From Chamaecyparis obtusa (Eukaryota > Streptophyta > Pinopsida > Cupressales > Cupressaceae), in NCBI GenBank assembly GCA_027943335.1, contig BSBK01005649.1, forward strand, positions 1,072,001-1,136,000: a DNA stretch of 64,000 bases, read 5' to 3'. A program made the translations under genes and the position numbers. This document shows, one piece after another, positions 1-11,917 of the stretch (position 1 is its first letter; each line of letters begins with the position of its first letter). The notes below the pieces were generated by a model. That model saw only the letters and a program-made list of their open reading frames with translations, was not told the DNA's origin and did not search any database.

Positions 1-960
1 TAAAAGCATAATACCCTATTAAAGGTACAAAGGGAATGCACATGAATTCAAGAACACTACCTAGAGATCAATGTTTAATTACAACAAGGGAAGGCTTGCT
101 ACCTTACAAATCAACTTGGACAACAATTTAATCTGTAAACAACAATCCACTATTTATGAATTGACTAATAGCATATTCAATATGACAATAAAACTCTAAT
201 GAATTACAATAAATCTCTACCTCAATTGAAAATTCCACTCATACCTCTTCACATAGTCACCAATATATCATGCTCACACACATCCAACACTTCACACTTA
301 CAAATGATTACAATCTTTTATACATTACATCAACTTATTTCCACAAGGACTACTAATGAACTAAATACAAAATATTAATTCATTACAAATCAATATGCAA
401 TGTGATCCATTGAATGTCATCTAAGACATATAAATAATCCATACAAATATCTTCAAATACACAAAAACCCCATAAATCACGCCCCGATCCATTGCAAAAA
501 ATTACACCAACCATGTCGATCAAGAATGTAAAGAACAATAATCAGTAAACTCTGTCACACCACAAACAACTTGTGATCCTCACATTAATGAACAAATCAT
601 GTCAAGAACACAAATCCTAGTTCTAAACATGCCATAGCCTTCACATCTCAAAATACTATCACACTGATTTGAATACTATCATATTGCTCTTCCTGAACAC
701 TTCCTGAACATTAAAATACCAGTCTCTGATGAATCACACATAACTGTTCCAAATCATCATTGCAAACCTCTAAAACTTGACAAAGATCAAGTAAAGACAT
801 TCCTCAACACATTTGTAAATTCACACCAACTAATCTGAAATACAATAGCCTCATTGATCCAATCAACTCACTAAAAATCCTTGCAACATCTCTACAACAC
901 TATCACAAAAAAGAAATATGTTGGCATTAATGACAACACATCTCTTAATACTAACACATT
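1..960. repeat. Probable copia LTR-like remnant
   Basis: This stretch has no coding frame. Its composition and several short phrases resemble the copia LTR at 40781-42077; for example the run around 919-945 (TGTTGGCATTAATGACAAC) resembles the one near 41990-42020. I read it as an older fragment of the same LTR class in the same orientation. The similarity is patchy and judged by eye, so the boundaries are approximate. Confidence 0.3.
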
Positions 961-2030
961 TGACTAAAAAATCTAATGAAACTTTTCGATAAAAGTCCAA
1001 TAGTTAATTGTATCATTGGGTACCTTTTTTAAAAAAAATTCCAGACGTCCATCAAAATTGTGATGCACCTGGTTTTCATTTATATTTCAACAAAAAACCA
1101 TCCCCTTCCATCAATAGGTATTATGGTTAATGCCACCTTAATTTTTGGGCCGATGGGTATATGGTAATTTTGAATAAGATCTTTTAAAAGTGATATAATA
1201 CCCTCTAATTCAAGAGTATATGGTAATTTTGAATGAGATCTCATAAATGTACCATTTAAAAGTTCTTAAAATTTGATTCTTTTAATGTCAAAGTTATTTA
1301 TTGCTTTAAAGGAACCAAGTGACAGTTGTTTCAAGTGAGTATTTTATTCCATGAATGTTCTTGGAAGTTTTAATGGGATCCTAGTCAAATTTGATCAAAG
1401 GAAAGAAGTATATTAAAGTGTTTGAGTGTATGATGGTGAGTCTTTTGATTTATGCCTTGTGTCGGTAGTTGGTAAATGAATTTTTTGTAGAACTAGAAAT
1501 CAATTTATTGCATAATGGGTCCTAATTATTGGAGTTTGATTGAAGGAAGGTTGAAGATCACTTTGTTGATGAGTTACTGGTCCTTTAAGCATTGTGATCA
1601 ATTATTGATAATGGAGGTAATCCTTGTTTCCTTGGTGAGTTGTCAAAGTGAAAAACATTTTAAGGTGCATTGGTAAGCCTTTGGGTCAAGTGGAGTTATT
1701 GTCATCATTGATAGTGATTGTTAAGTTGAAGAGAGTAAATTATATTGTTTGAGTAAATTATTAGAGTGTGAGTTTGATACTTTTTGAGGATATAAATATT
1801 CAATCTTGCTAAATAAAATCATGTCATATGATATTAGTCTTGGAAACTACAATTGAAACAATTATTATATTGTCATTGATTTCAAACCTTTATTGGTAAG
1901 ATAGTTGCTATCTAGGAGAGTACCATATCTTTTAATTGATGAAGAGGATTTGAAAAGAGGAGATAACAAGAGGGCCTAAGGAAAGGTTGAGTTATGTGAT
2001 ACTTCAATGGGTACTAGATTAGTTGGCACA
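961..2030. other. Intergenic DNA, no gene seen
   Basis: AT-rich sequence with no usable reading frame. The only structure I see is a short direct repeat: a phrase containing TATATGGTAATTTTGAAT occurs near 1157 and again near 1208. Nothing else is identifiable. Confidence 0.4.
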
Positions 2031-3336
2031 TTGACAAGATAATGTGTTGTTTACCAAGTGAAGAAGAAAGACTGAAAACATAGGCTTAACCGAACAAAAG
2101 TGAAGAAATCTAGTTTAAGCCGAGTGATGTTAGTGTCGATCAAGCGCTAGTATATGCTAAGAAAATCTAGTGTTGACCAAACATCAGTAATTGTCAAGTG
2201 ACGGATAATTATCGAGGAGAAAAGTGTTAGCGATGACTGAGATACATAGTAATGACCAAGGAGAGGAACATGGTATTAACCAAGTGTCAGTAATTTACAT
2301 TTTGAGAAAGAATTGAGAATCCTAGCCAACATAGTTGAATTCTTGGGATATGTAAAATGTGTTGAAATTATTAATGAATGGTATAAAGAATTTGATGAAT
2401 GGTATATCATTTTCTTATGATTTCAAAGAGAATTTTGAAGATGTATCTAGAAGGAAAAGAAGGAGAACATAATGATGGAAGGATTCGATGAATCTGAACT
2501 AAACCTAAGATCTACGGAAGAGATTAAGTGGCAAAAGATTAATCTACCTGATCAAGTAGGTATAAGGTTAACCTAATTTTGAGGTTATAGAATAGAGAAG
2601 AGGTTGATGTTATTGACTGATGAGTCTAAGTAGAAGGCTGAAGGTGAAGTTGTGAAGAGCTGAACAAAGTTGTGGTGATTGCTTGAAGAGAATTCTGAGC
2701 ATATCAGAGATGGAGATGGAAATGAAGGTCAATTAGTAAATCAATATATGAGCGAAGTGGATTTGTATTTTCAAAGTGAGTTGTAAATTTTTGGATCAGA
2801 ACCTATTGTTATTGTCTAACCATTGTATCATTCTAAATCCTTTAATCAAGGTTGACCTAATAGTCATTGTATAAATACTTTAATCAAGGTGACATTTTGA
2901 TGGAATGTTCTTAAGCTCTCTAACAAGGCCACTCTTAACAGGGTGATTAAATTCTTTAACCAGGTCACACCTAACAGTGTGTATTGTAAACCTTTAACCA
3001 GGTTGGCTTCTCATAGAGCTCACTTCAGAAGAGTGAAAATTAGTAGCATGTTACAAGTGGTTTTTCCCAAATTGGGTTTCCACTATAAATCCTAGTGTTA
3101 TACTTGTGTGAATTTTATTTGATGTGGATATTGTTGAAATTTTTATATTCTGTAAGTTAATTACTTTAGGACAGTGGACTGTAAGTTTTATGTTATTGGT
3201 ATATGCTATAAAGACCGAATTGAAAGCTAATTAGATCTTAGATTTTTGAAGAGATAAAAAGTTGAATTGGTACATCTGGACCTAAGGATAACTAATTCAC
3301 CCCCGCTTTCAGTTATTCTAAAATCATTCTAACAAT
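2031..3336 (+). repeat. Copia-type LTR, older copy
   Basis: The 3' half resembles the LTR at 44585-45806: both have a run of phrases like 'ctttaaccattgta', 'cctttaa(c/t)(c/a)a(g/a)gt' and a C-rich patch (TTCACCCCCGC here, TTCACCCCTCCCC there) shortly before an end in CTAACA or CCAACA. Plant copia LTRs commonly end this way in the plus orientation. No clear tRNA-type primer site follows 3336. The left boundary is uncertain and orientation is inferred from the 3' end only. Confidence 0.5.
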
Positions 3337-3580
3337 TAGTGCATAACAAAATAAAGAGACACTTGCTATATTTTAGGCTAGATTTAAAAGAAAGGGTGAT
3401 GGGAAATGTTATTGTCCTTGCAATAATTGCAAGAACTTAAAGATGAGAAGACTTTTAATCACAATAGTTGAGATATATTATAGACAACATGGTCATGTTG
3501 AAGGGGGCATGATTATCATCCATTAGTAAGTTGTTCATTATATGTCTTTATATTAATTGAATTTGTAAATTTTTATATCA

Positions 3581-3702
<122 letters not shown>

Positions 3703-4962
3703 TTGATCATGATCATGGTTTATTTGTGTCAATCATTATTATAAAGATGGGGTGCCTCAAGGCACATGATATGGATTATCACAACTTAGAGAATTTAGTT
3801 TTGTAAGCAAAGGAACATGGAGCTATGAATATCGAAGATGAAGTTAATGATCCTATGGAAGAAGATGATCATGTGCTAGAAAACATAATTGAAGATGATA
3901 GTACAAATACAATGATCCATGACACATTTAGTGGTGCAACTGATCATGATGATTGAGATGACTTTAATAATGTTCATGATTTACTTTTACTTGAGAAAGC
4001 ATATGAGCCCCTTTATGAAGGCTCCCAAATAAATCTTCTCTCTTTTGTATTGTTGTTGGTTAACTTGAAGGTTATGAATGGTTTATCCAACATATCAATC
4101 TCATGGATGTTAAGGTATCTCATATATGTCATCTATTTTTGTTGCTAGTTCATCACTAGTAAATAAAGGATGAAATATACATACAATTATTATTCTTTAT
4201 ATTAACAAATTATTATTTTTATTATAGATTGATAGGTGAATTTTTATTACCACCATCAAATATTTTACCTTGCTCATACCGAGATTTATCTTCCATTATG
4301 AAAGATGTTGGAATGGAGTATCAAGAAACATATACATGTCCTAATGATCATATTATATATCATAAATAACATGAATTTGCAATAGAATGTCTGAAATGTC
4401 ATATCAACATATATCAAACATATCAACTAAAAAAAGGTGTCTCACAAGGTTCTTCATTATATTCCCATTATTTCATGTATGCAATAATTATTTAGGTGCA
4501 AAAGTTTAGCGTAGTTTATGGATTACCATGCACAAAATAGAAGTGCAGATGACATTATTTGAATGCTTGCAAGTGGTTTTTCATTTAGGGACATGGAGGA
4601 AAAATAGTCACACTTTAAGAAAGAACCTCATAATCTCAAGCTTTCATTGGTAGTGGATGATGTCAATCTATTTGGAGAGTTGAGATCTATTTACTTGGTG
4701 TGGTCTATTTTTGTTATCAACAATAACATTCCTCCATGGATGTCAATAAAGAGGGAGCACATAATATTGGCAATGATTGTTCCAAGTATTTGTTTGCATC
4801 AATTTTCTTTAATGGAGTAGCATCTCATTTGTCTTATTTATTGCATAATGACTTATATTTTGTTTCATTCAATTGTTATGTACATTAATTTATATATATT
4901 GTAGTAAAATGGTTATAATAATTATGTAATGTTTACATTCATTCAACTAGGTAAGTACTAAG

Positions 4963-4963
<1 letters not shown>

Positions 4964-5029
<66 letters not shown>
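4964..5029. repeat. (TA)n microsatellite within a possible intron
   Basis: An uninterrupted alternating AT tract of about 66 bp. It is preceded by AG|GTAAGT at 4949-4956 and ends in TATAG at 5030, so 4951-5030 has the form of a short intron. It lies between two transposase blocks, which fits. Whether it was ever spliced cannot be told from sequence. Confidence 0.9.
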
Positions 5030-5030
<1 letters not shown>

Positions 5031-6160
5031 CATCTTATCAATGAGTTACTAAAGCTATGGAATGGAATCATTATGCATGACATCTCTAGATCAATAGGAC
5101 AAAGATAATTTCAATTCCATGCAATACTTGTATGGACAATTCATGATGCCCCATGGCTAACATATTTTTGTGGTATGTTATAACATTTGGCTGCACTTTA
5201 ACAATATTTAATTTTATGAAGTGTATATCATGCCTATTTTTTAAATAATCTATTCATTATATATAATTATAAAAATTGACATATTTAATCCAATTATATA
5301 TGATCTTGTAGGTCTTCAAATAAAGGGAAAATTTGCATGTCTAGTTTGTGGTTCAAAGATTAAATCTTGTCGTTAAACAAGTTTAGGAAAGTAGGTGTTT
5401 GATGAGTATAGAAATTTCATCCACAAAAATCATAAGTATCAAACTACTGAAATCATATTTTCAATGGGAAAGAAGAGACTACATCAAAACTACAAAGAAC
5501 GACACCTCGCATATGGAAGTTGGAATATAATAGAATTAATCATCAAGGCTATACATTGGATCAAATTGTTTATATATCATATATGATATGTTTAGAATTT
5601 AGACTTTTATATTATGTTTTTTTTACTCATGTTGTAATTGACAATGATTTTTTATGATAATTTGTTTAACTTGTATGCTTCATAAATGTCATCAAGGCAT
5701 TAACGACCAGCTTCCACAGGGACTGAAAAAGTTATCCCAGATAATCTAGTAGGTTTCTCTACTATGAGAAGGTATAAATTATGCATTTGTTTGATACTAT
5801 GCATATCATAAAGAATATAACAGAAACATTATGGAAAATATTGGACGGAAGGCATGATAAAGAAAAAATTGTGAAAATTTGTATTGACATTCAGGAAGCC
5901 AATCGTGCAATGAAAAATGTCATTCAATTAAATAGCGATGGAGACCAAATTAATATAAGCACCCTTCCTTGGTTATTAATAAAGCAAAAAAGCAATGCTA
6001 TAAAAGAAATCATACAAAAAATTTAATTTCCTACAGGATTTGTTGCAAACATAAATAATATCATAACAAAGAAAGGTAGATTTGGGTTAGGGATGAAAAT
6101 GCATGATTGTCATACTTTCATTAAGGTAATTATTCTAGTGTGTATATATATATACTATAT

Positions 6161-6714
6161 GTACTTTTCAATGTATCATGTTTAGTTGACGCAGTGCAAC
6201 CCAGGAAAATCCCAAAATGGATAGTCCAATCCTACACCAGCAGCAACAATACAATGGAAACACAACAAGATAATGCTCAAATAGAATTTCATTCAACATG
6301 CTCAGTTGTAAGGCCTTCTAGGTCAGGGCCAAATACAATCAATTACAATAGTAATTATGCAATCCCATAGCTAGTCCAGCTCTGTAACACATCAACAACT
6401 AGTGGAAACACTAAGGCAGATCTAAACTTGATCTCGCAAGCCACCAAGAAATATCCTTGTCTCCAAGCATGCAAACCACTAGCTCTGCTATTACAAATAT
6501 CAAACAAACAATCTGATCTTCAAGATCTCTCAGGATCCAATTACTATCCTTTTCCAAATCCCTTCATTGACTCCCCCTAAACAACTACCCAAACCTTCCT
6601 TAAATACATTTCTTCAGCCACAAGTCAGCTAGAAGAAACAATTAACTTGAAAGCCAAGTCGGCTTCTAAAACAAACAAATATTAAATGCAACATCAGTCG
6701 GCTCTCAAATAGCC
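6161..6714. other. Unassigned stretch between CACTA and gypsy remnants
   Basis: One plus-strand frame (6140-6370, 76 aa) runs through part of this stretch and similar composition continues to about 6640, but it contains no domain I recognise. It could be the tail of the CACTA remnant or captured sequence. I do not call a gene. Confidence 0.35.
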
Positions 6715-7579
6715 TTACAAATAATTAATTCTCCATGTTACACAAGGAATCAAACTCATACTCATGCGAGTCAGTGATGCTTGATATAGGAATTCTATCA
6801 ATACTGGTTGTACCATCTGACTCATTTTCATCTCTTTTAGTATTAATGGTTTGTTGGTTTTGTTCTTTCTTAAACTGCTCTTAAAAGGATGGTGGAATGT
6901 ATAACTCACCTGCATAATTAGGATCAGTAGTTTGGATTTCTATCAACCACTTGTATGTCAGTGGGGTGGCCAAGGCAGTGTCATTAGAATCATTGTCAGT
7001 TTCTATCATACTGACATGTGGTACAAAATCATCTGGATCTGCAAGGAATATAGCAAGATCTAGAGGAATAGGATAGGGAAAGATATCCTCGTCAGAGTTG
7101 TCATCTAAATTTGCAACTGTGGTAGTGTCTTTAGGTTCTAGCTGGAATTCTAATTCTGGTATAAATTTGTTAATCCCTAAATGAAATAGGATTTTCTTGA
7201 AGCCTAGACCTACAATGTCTTTGGTTTGACAACATGTGGCTTCAATTGGTTCAAGTAAGCCATTGTCATTCACCCCTATAGGGCCACTTACTTTTGTAAC
7301 CAAAGTGCTTCATGATTTTGAAGGCTTCATTGTATGGTTCTCATTCTAAGTCACGAGTTGGACTGATTATTTCAGATGTGTCCTTACCTTTATAAACCCA
7401 AGTTGTAATGGCCCTGTCCTCATCCTTATCTTCTAGTGGCATTGTGGCCCATACAAAGGCACCATCATAGACTATTTGAGGAGAAATGACAGAAGGTTTA
7501 TTGCTCTCAGAAGGTCTCCCATAGGAATGTGGAGCTGGGGGTAGAGCCTCTAATGACAACACAGGTTCAATCTGATATG
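6715..7579 (-). pseudogene. Ty3/gypsy pol fragment (PR-to-RT spacer), element C
   Basis: Read on the minus strand from about 7579, the translation includes PAPHSYGRPSESNKP. This aligns with the spacer downstream of the protease in element B, where a related SPRSYGR motif occurs at about 34800. A glycine-rich G-patch-like piece with FGYK and VGLGFKK follows, then an acidic stretch rich in D and E up to about 6881. Two frames are needed (7341-7598 and 6881-7303), so at least one frameshift is present. RT, RNase H and integrase are absent. The fragment starts directly at the primer-binding site of the adjacent LTR, so gag and protease have been deleted. Confidence 0.6.
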
Positions 7580-7597
7580 CCCCCACGGTGGGTGCCA
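7580..7597 (-). promoter_or_regulatory. Primer-binding site of element C
   Basis: On the minus strand this reads TGGCACCCACCGTGGGGG, three bases inside the LTR edge at 7601. It is nearly identical to the site of element B (TGGCACCCACCATGGGGC), so both probably used the same tRNA primer. The tRNA was not identified. Confidence 0.75.
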
Positions 7598-7600
7598 AAA

Positions 7601-8581
7601 TGTTTATAACTGAATGTGGACCTCTTATTCAGCCATAGACTTCAACATAGTCTTTACTCATCAGCCACATATAAAAAATGAATATGAATTACTCATTTCG
7701 CACGTCTGTATGAATCAACCTGTTGCCTCCTATTTAGGTGGGGTTTTGAGTAACTCTCAGAATTGAAAGTCCAGCAACCATAAACCAAGCTCTAAAATGG
7801 AGGATTTAATGCTAGAAAATGAATGTAATTAGAATTAAGATAGAATGAGAATGCAATATTAATCTAAGAAACTTATAATGAAAGAAGCACTAGTCTAAGA
7901 ACATGTTAAGAAAACTAAATTAATCATGAAAATGCATTACTATGCTAAGAATGGAATTAATCTAATATGCAAAATGATTATAGCTTTTGAATGTAAAAAG
8001 TGAGACAATAATTTGACTGCGATTTGATACTCTAAAATTGCCTCCTCAAATGAGGAATGAGAGGGTTCTATTATAGAAGTGCCCAAGTGGAGATTGAAGA
8101 GTTTCTTGCAAAAAAATGGTTGACCCTTCGTCTCCTTGGTGGGAGGTGAAACAATTTGGAGAGATTATTTAATTAAATAAATGAAATATGGCCACATGGG
8201 TGTCTTTTCCAATTACTTGAATAATTAAATTCAAATAAGGATATTTCATTTAAAGAACTAAATATTATTTAATTCCTCTTGATGTGTATTAGCTAAAAGG
8301 GGTGGAATTAATTTAATTAAAGCATTAGGACTTTATAATTAAATTAATTGATCATAAGATTTATTTAGCTAATAAATATTGATAATTAGGAATTAAATAT
8401 AGCATGTGATTAATGCAAATTTGAGGTTTTTTGCATTTGACACTAGGTCGAGTAAAGTCAATTAGGAGACAAAATTGCCTAGTACAATAGGACTTTGATG
8501 ATGTAGAAATTTGAAGGAATGAGACTAAATGCAACAAAATTGGTTAGGATCGCAAGATGCCAATTTTGGGGTATTACAACA
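7601..8581 (-). repeat. LTR of element C
   Basis: A 981-bp segment that begins TGTTTATAAC and ends TTACAACA in plus orientation, giving TGTT...AACA ends, with a primer-binding site abutting its left side. That makes it the 5' LTR of a minus-strand element. No second copy is visible in the window, so the element is truncated or rearranged on its left side, and the TSD cannot be tested. Confidence 0.7.
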
Positions 8582-8673
8582 ATACAAATATCTATCCCTT
8601 AGTTGGGTTCACTGATCAATCTCTGATTACAATTCACATGTGTGGACATACTGTCCAAAATAAGTGAACTAAT
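8582..8673 (-). repeat. Copia LTR, distal piece cut off by element B
   Basis: The 92 bp between element C and element B. Removing element B (8674-40780) joins this piece to 40781 onward, where the copia LTR-like sequence continues. The flanking pentamers CTAAT (8669-8673) and CTAAC (40781-40785) mark the B insertion. Confidence 0.5.
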
Positions 8674-9858
8674 TGTATGCAAATTAGATGTCTAACTACT
8701 ATAAATGATAAATTAACTATTCTAAGATTAATAAATCTAACTAATTAGCAAACAACAATGAAAAATACAATTAAAAATGAAGCTAAAATAAGGTTTTACC
8801 TTCACCTACCATGTAGCTTGTCTCCATTTCCCTCCTAGCCTTGATTTCTTGGATGTGTTGAGCTCTTAGATTTCCAATTTGAAGCTCATTTGCCCAAGAT
8901 GATACCAAAGTGTGGAGATTGAATGATTGAATGTAAAACTAAATCCTAATTATGCAAATGAGATGATGATAGTGTGGATGCTTCACAAAATGATATGAAT
9001 ATGCTTGATAATGAGTGCTTGGATGTTTAATTGCTTGATTGCCTATTGCTTGAATGCTTGATTACAAAATACCTATTAGCTCACAAAGGGGAAATTAGGC
9101 TCCTTTTATAGATTTTTGGAGGATCTAGGCCTAGGTGGCACAATCCTACGGTTGAGAATGAAAGGTGGAAGATCCTAGGGCTAGGATTGACTTGGTTGAA
9201 GGAGTTGAGAGAAAGGGGGATGTAGTTGGAATGTGAGAGGAAGAATAGGGATGATGTTCCTCTCACATTGACATGGAGGAGAACAAGGTGGAAGGGAAAG
9301 ACACATGTCAAGTGTCTCACAAAGACCCAAGAGAGAAATAGGGAGAGACCTTTTCCTCATGAGGACTCTTTGTACAAGTGTCCCATGAGTCACCTTTGAC
9401 CCTTAGAGGTGGCTTGAGAAGCCCCTTAGGAATAGGGTATGTCTCTTGACTTGGTTTAAGAGAGGACATGTGGTCATGAGACCAAGTTTTATGAGGCCAC
9501 ATAGCCCTTAAGAATAGGACATGTGTGGGTGAGGATAAATATCAATAAATAATTAATAATTATTATTTATTTTAGCCAAAGTGATGTGTCAATGACTAGG
9601 TAGGTGAGGTGGACTAGGGGACTTAGTCATATTTAGGTAATTGTGTATTTAATCAAATCACTTTAATAAGACTAATTAGAAGACTTAGGATAGAGGAATA
9701 GACTATAGTGAATTTACTAAATAAATTGAATAATCTATTTAATAAATAAAAGAAATAATTATTAATTAAATAATAAATATTTAATTAATTTATCAAGTCA
9801 ATATCAATTAAATAATAAATATTTAATCAATTAATAAAGCCATTTTTAAGTGTATATA
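8674..9858 (-). repeat. 3' LTR of element B
   Basis: Begins TGTATGCAAATTAG; its far end TGTATATA corresponds to TGTATACA in the other copy, so the terminal CA has mutated. A minus-strand TATA box (TATAAAAG) lies at 9103-9110. The small minus-strand frames at 9081-9502 recur identically placed in the other LTR and are not genes. Confidence 0.9.
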
Positions 9859-9872
9859 TTTTGCCCCTCTTT
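9859..9872 (-). promoter_or_regulatory. Polypurine tract of element B
   Basis: On the minus strand this reads AAAGAGGGGCAAAA, directly upstream of the 3' LTR. The tract of element A (24125-24138) is identical over these 14 bases, and that of element E is close (AAAGAGGGGCATT). Two further GGGGCAAAA-like copies lie nearby at about 9918-9945. Confidence 0.85.
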
Positions 9873-10139
9873 GAAATAATGTGTGTGCCACATTGTTTTC
9901 AAAGAAAATTTCAAGCATTTTGCCCCAAGCATTTTGCCCCTGCCCCAAACAATATTTGAGATGACCTAAGCATGCCCCCTCGAGAGATTGATTAACAAAA
10001 AAGATTATTTCATTTTTGTGTTGTTTTTTTTTTTGGATTTTTTTTTATTTTATTTTTCAAGTTGGATAATCAATCTCACGAAAGAAACAGGAGAAAAGAT
10101 GGGTGAAAATGGCGTGAAATGGAAGAAAAATGGAAGATA

Positions 10140-10342
10140 GGGTCCACACACCAAGCACATCGGGTCCACAGGCTATAAATACGGCAAATGGGTCCACAAT
10201 AGGCTCATTATGCATTCTTGTCATTTGGAGATTAGAGTGTGAGAGAGAGAAGAGAAAAGCTGCCAGGATGTTATTTCCATTATCAGATCACTACTTCGAG
10301 AGGGCCAGACGCTTCCAGTGACCACTCGATTTGAGTGAGCTG
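10140..10342 (+). promoter_or_regulatory. Putative promoter and first exon of the antisense PMD gene of element B
   Basis: A plus-strand TATA box (CTATAAATACG; TATAAATA at 10174-10181) sits among three copies of GGGTCCACA (10140, 10162 and 10190). A purine-rich GAGAGAGAAGAG leader follows at about 10237, and a donor-like CTG|GTAGGT at 10343. The next open sequence on this strand belonging to element B is the PMD exon at 26140, reached after removing element A. That exon has an acceptor-like TGTCACAG at 26141-26148. This reading is inference. The 63-codon frame at 10130-10321 crosses the TATA box and is not called. Confidence 0.45.
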
Positions 10343-10462
10343 GTAGGTGATTTGATCCTCTTTGTCAATTTGTGATTTCCAGCATGATAGAGTAGGATTT
10401 AGCATGTGCAGGATAGATCGAATCATAGGTTAGTTTTTTAGAAAAAAATTGTTCTTGGGTGG

Positions 10463-11896
10463 TGTAGACACCTAAAAATCCTTTAGAAAATAAAGTATTT
10501 TTATTTTCTAAAAAATCCCTGATGACATCATCATTTATTAATTAATTAATTATTTAATTAATTAATTTATTTTTATGTCATTAAATCCCTTTTTCTTAAT
10601 TAAAAATATTTAATTAAGAAATCCCTCCCAAAAATGTTTAAATCTTATTTAAACATTAATCCCCTATTTATTAATTATTTTAATTAATAAATTGACCAAA
10701 AATCCCCCAAAAAAATAATTAATTTATTTTTTGACCAAAACTTGGCCAATTTTCTTAAGACCACTAACCTCTTCCAAAATCTTCTAATCTCTTCTTAATT
10801 TCGATTAAAAGGCTAATCCCATCTTTTCTAACCCTAATCTCAACTCAAAATATTTAATTAAGATTAAATATTTAATTTTCATATTTATTGAAAATATTTC
10901 AATAAATTTTCCCAAACTTAAGCTTTTGGAATGAATAAACTTTTATTCCATAAAACCTAAGAAAACTCTAGACTCTTCTAGAAACTTCTCAACCCAACCT
11001 CTTCACCCATCCTAATCCTAATCCCCTTTCTAATCTTGTCACATTCCATTAGCAAAAGGTTTACCAAAACTTATGCTAACCTCCTCTTAGTCATCCTCCT
11101 TAGTCAACAAAGATGGCCACCTCTTGGCCACCTCTTGCAAATGCATTTAAGGATGCATTTAAGCCTTCCTTATCTTTCTTACATGCATTCATTATGCATT
11201 TAAGACCTTCTTATCCCTTCCTTGCCACCTCTTGGCCTTGGGCACATTTACCAAATTGTGCACATGCCCTCAAACTTTCAACTCAATCCTCCCTTGACAC
11301 TTGTCAGGACACTTGTCCTTGACTCAACCCTAACCTTAGCCCTAACTCTGACTCATCCTTTTTAACCAAGCCCTTCCCTTTTCTTATAAATACCCTCACT
11401 TCCTAAGGCAAATCATCTTTCAACTCTCAAACTCAATAGCAAAGTTATAATGTCATTTTCATTCTAGCATAAGCATAAACTCATCATTTTAGATCATTTT
11501 CAAGCTTAAATCACATTTAAATTAGCTTAATTGGATTAACATAGATTCATTTCTTGTTTAATCAATCTTAGTTCATCTTTTAGCTTTGCATATTTGTGTG
11601 TTCTTGAGGCCTTTGAGGCAAAATAGGTTCCTCATACCTATTTTGTGTCATTTTGGGTCTTCTTGATCCTCAAATCATCCTATTTGCATGCTCCAAGTGC
11701 TTGAGTTTGCACACCCACATCCATTTATATCCAAGCATATCAAACGGTGCATGGGCGCATCCGTTTTAGGCTTAAACTGAGGTGGCTTTGATTTTAGTTT
11801 GTTTACCATTAAATTTGATTTGATAATATGCTATGACGTTTGTTTGTCTTTGGCCTTCAAAACAGGTTTAGGTGCATGCTCAAATCCTAGTCTACA
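10463..11896 (+). repeat. 5' LTR of element A
   Basis: 1434 bp with TG...CA ends. A TATA box (TATAAATA) lies at 11385-11392. A 12-bp tandem duplication (GACACTTGTC at 11296 and 11308) is absent from the 3' LTR and explains the length difference. The frame at 11113-11322 recurs in the 3' LTR and is not a gene. Confidence 0.97.
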
Positions 11897-11899
11897 TTC

Positions 11900-11917
11900 T
11901 GGCACGCCCGGTGGGAC
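11900..11917 (+). promoter_or_regulatory. Primer-binding site of element A
   Basis: TGGCACGCCCGGTGGGAC, three bases after the LTR end. Sites of this form are known from Ogre/Tat elements, where a tRNA-Arg primer has been proposed. It differs clearly from the sites of elements B, C and E in this window. Confidence 0.85.

Noticed and set aside
9081..9502. Overlapping minus-strand frames in the LTR of element B (twins at 40003-40424)
   Set aside because: They recur because the LTR recurs, overlap in several frames, and lie over the LTR TATA box.
10130..10321. A 63-codon frame upstream of element A
   Set aside because: It crosses the TATA box at 10174 that better explains the region as promoter; no recognisable content.
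11113..11322. Open frame inside the 5' LTR of element A (and its twin at 24789-24986) as a small gene
   Set aside because: Both copies are LTR sequence, the C-terminus changes with the 12-bp indel, and no domain is recognisable.
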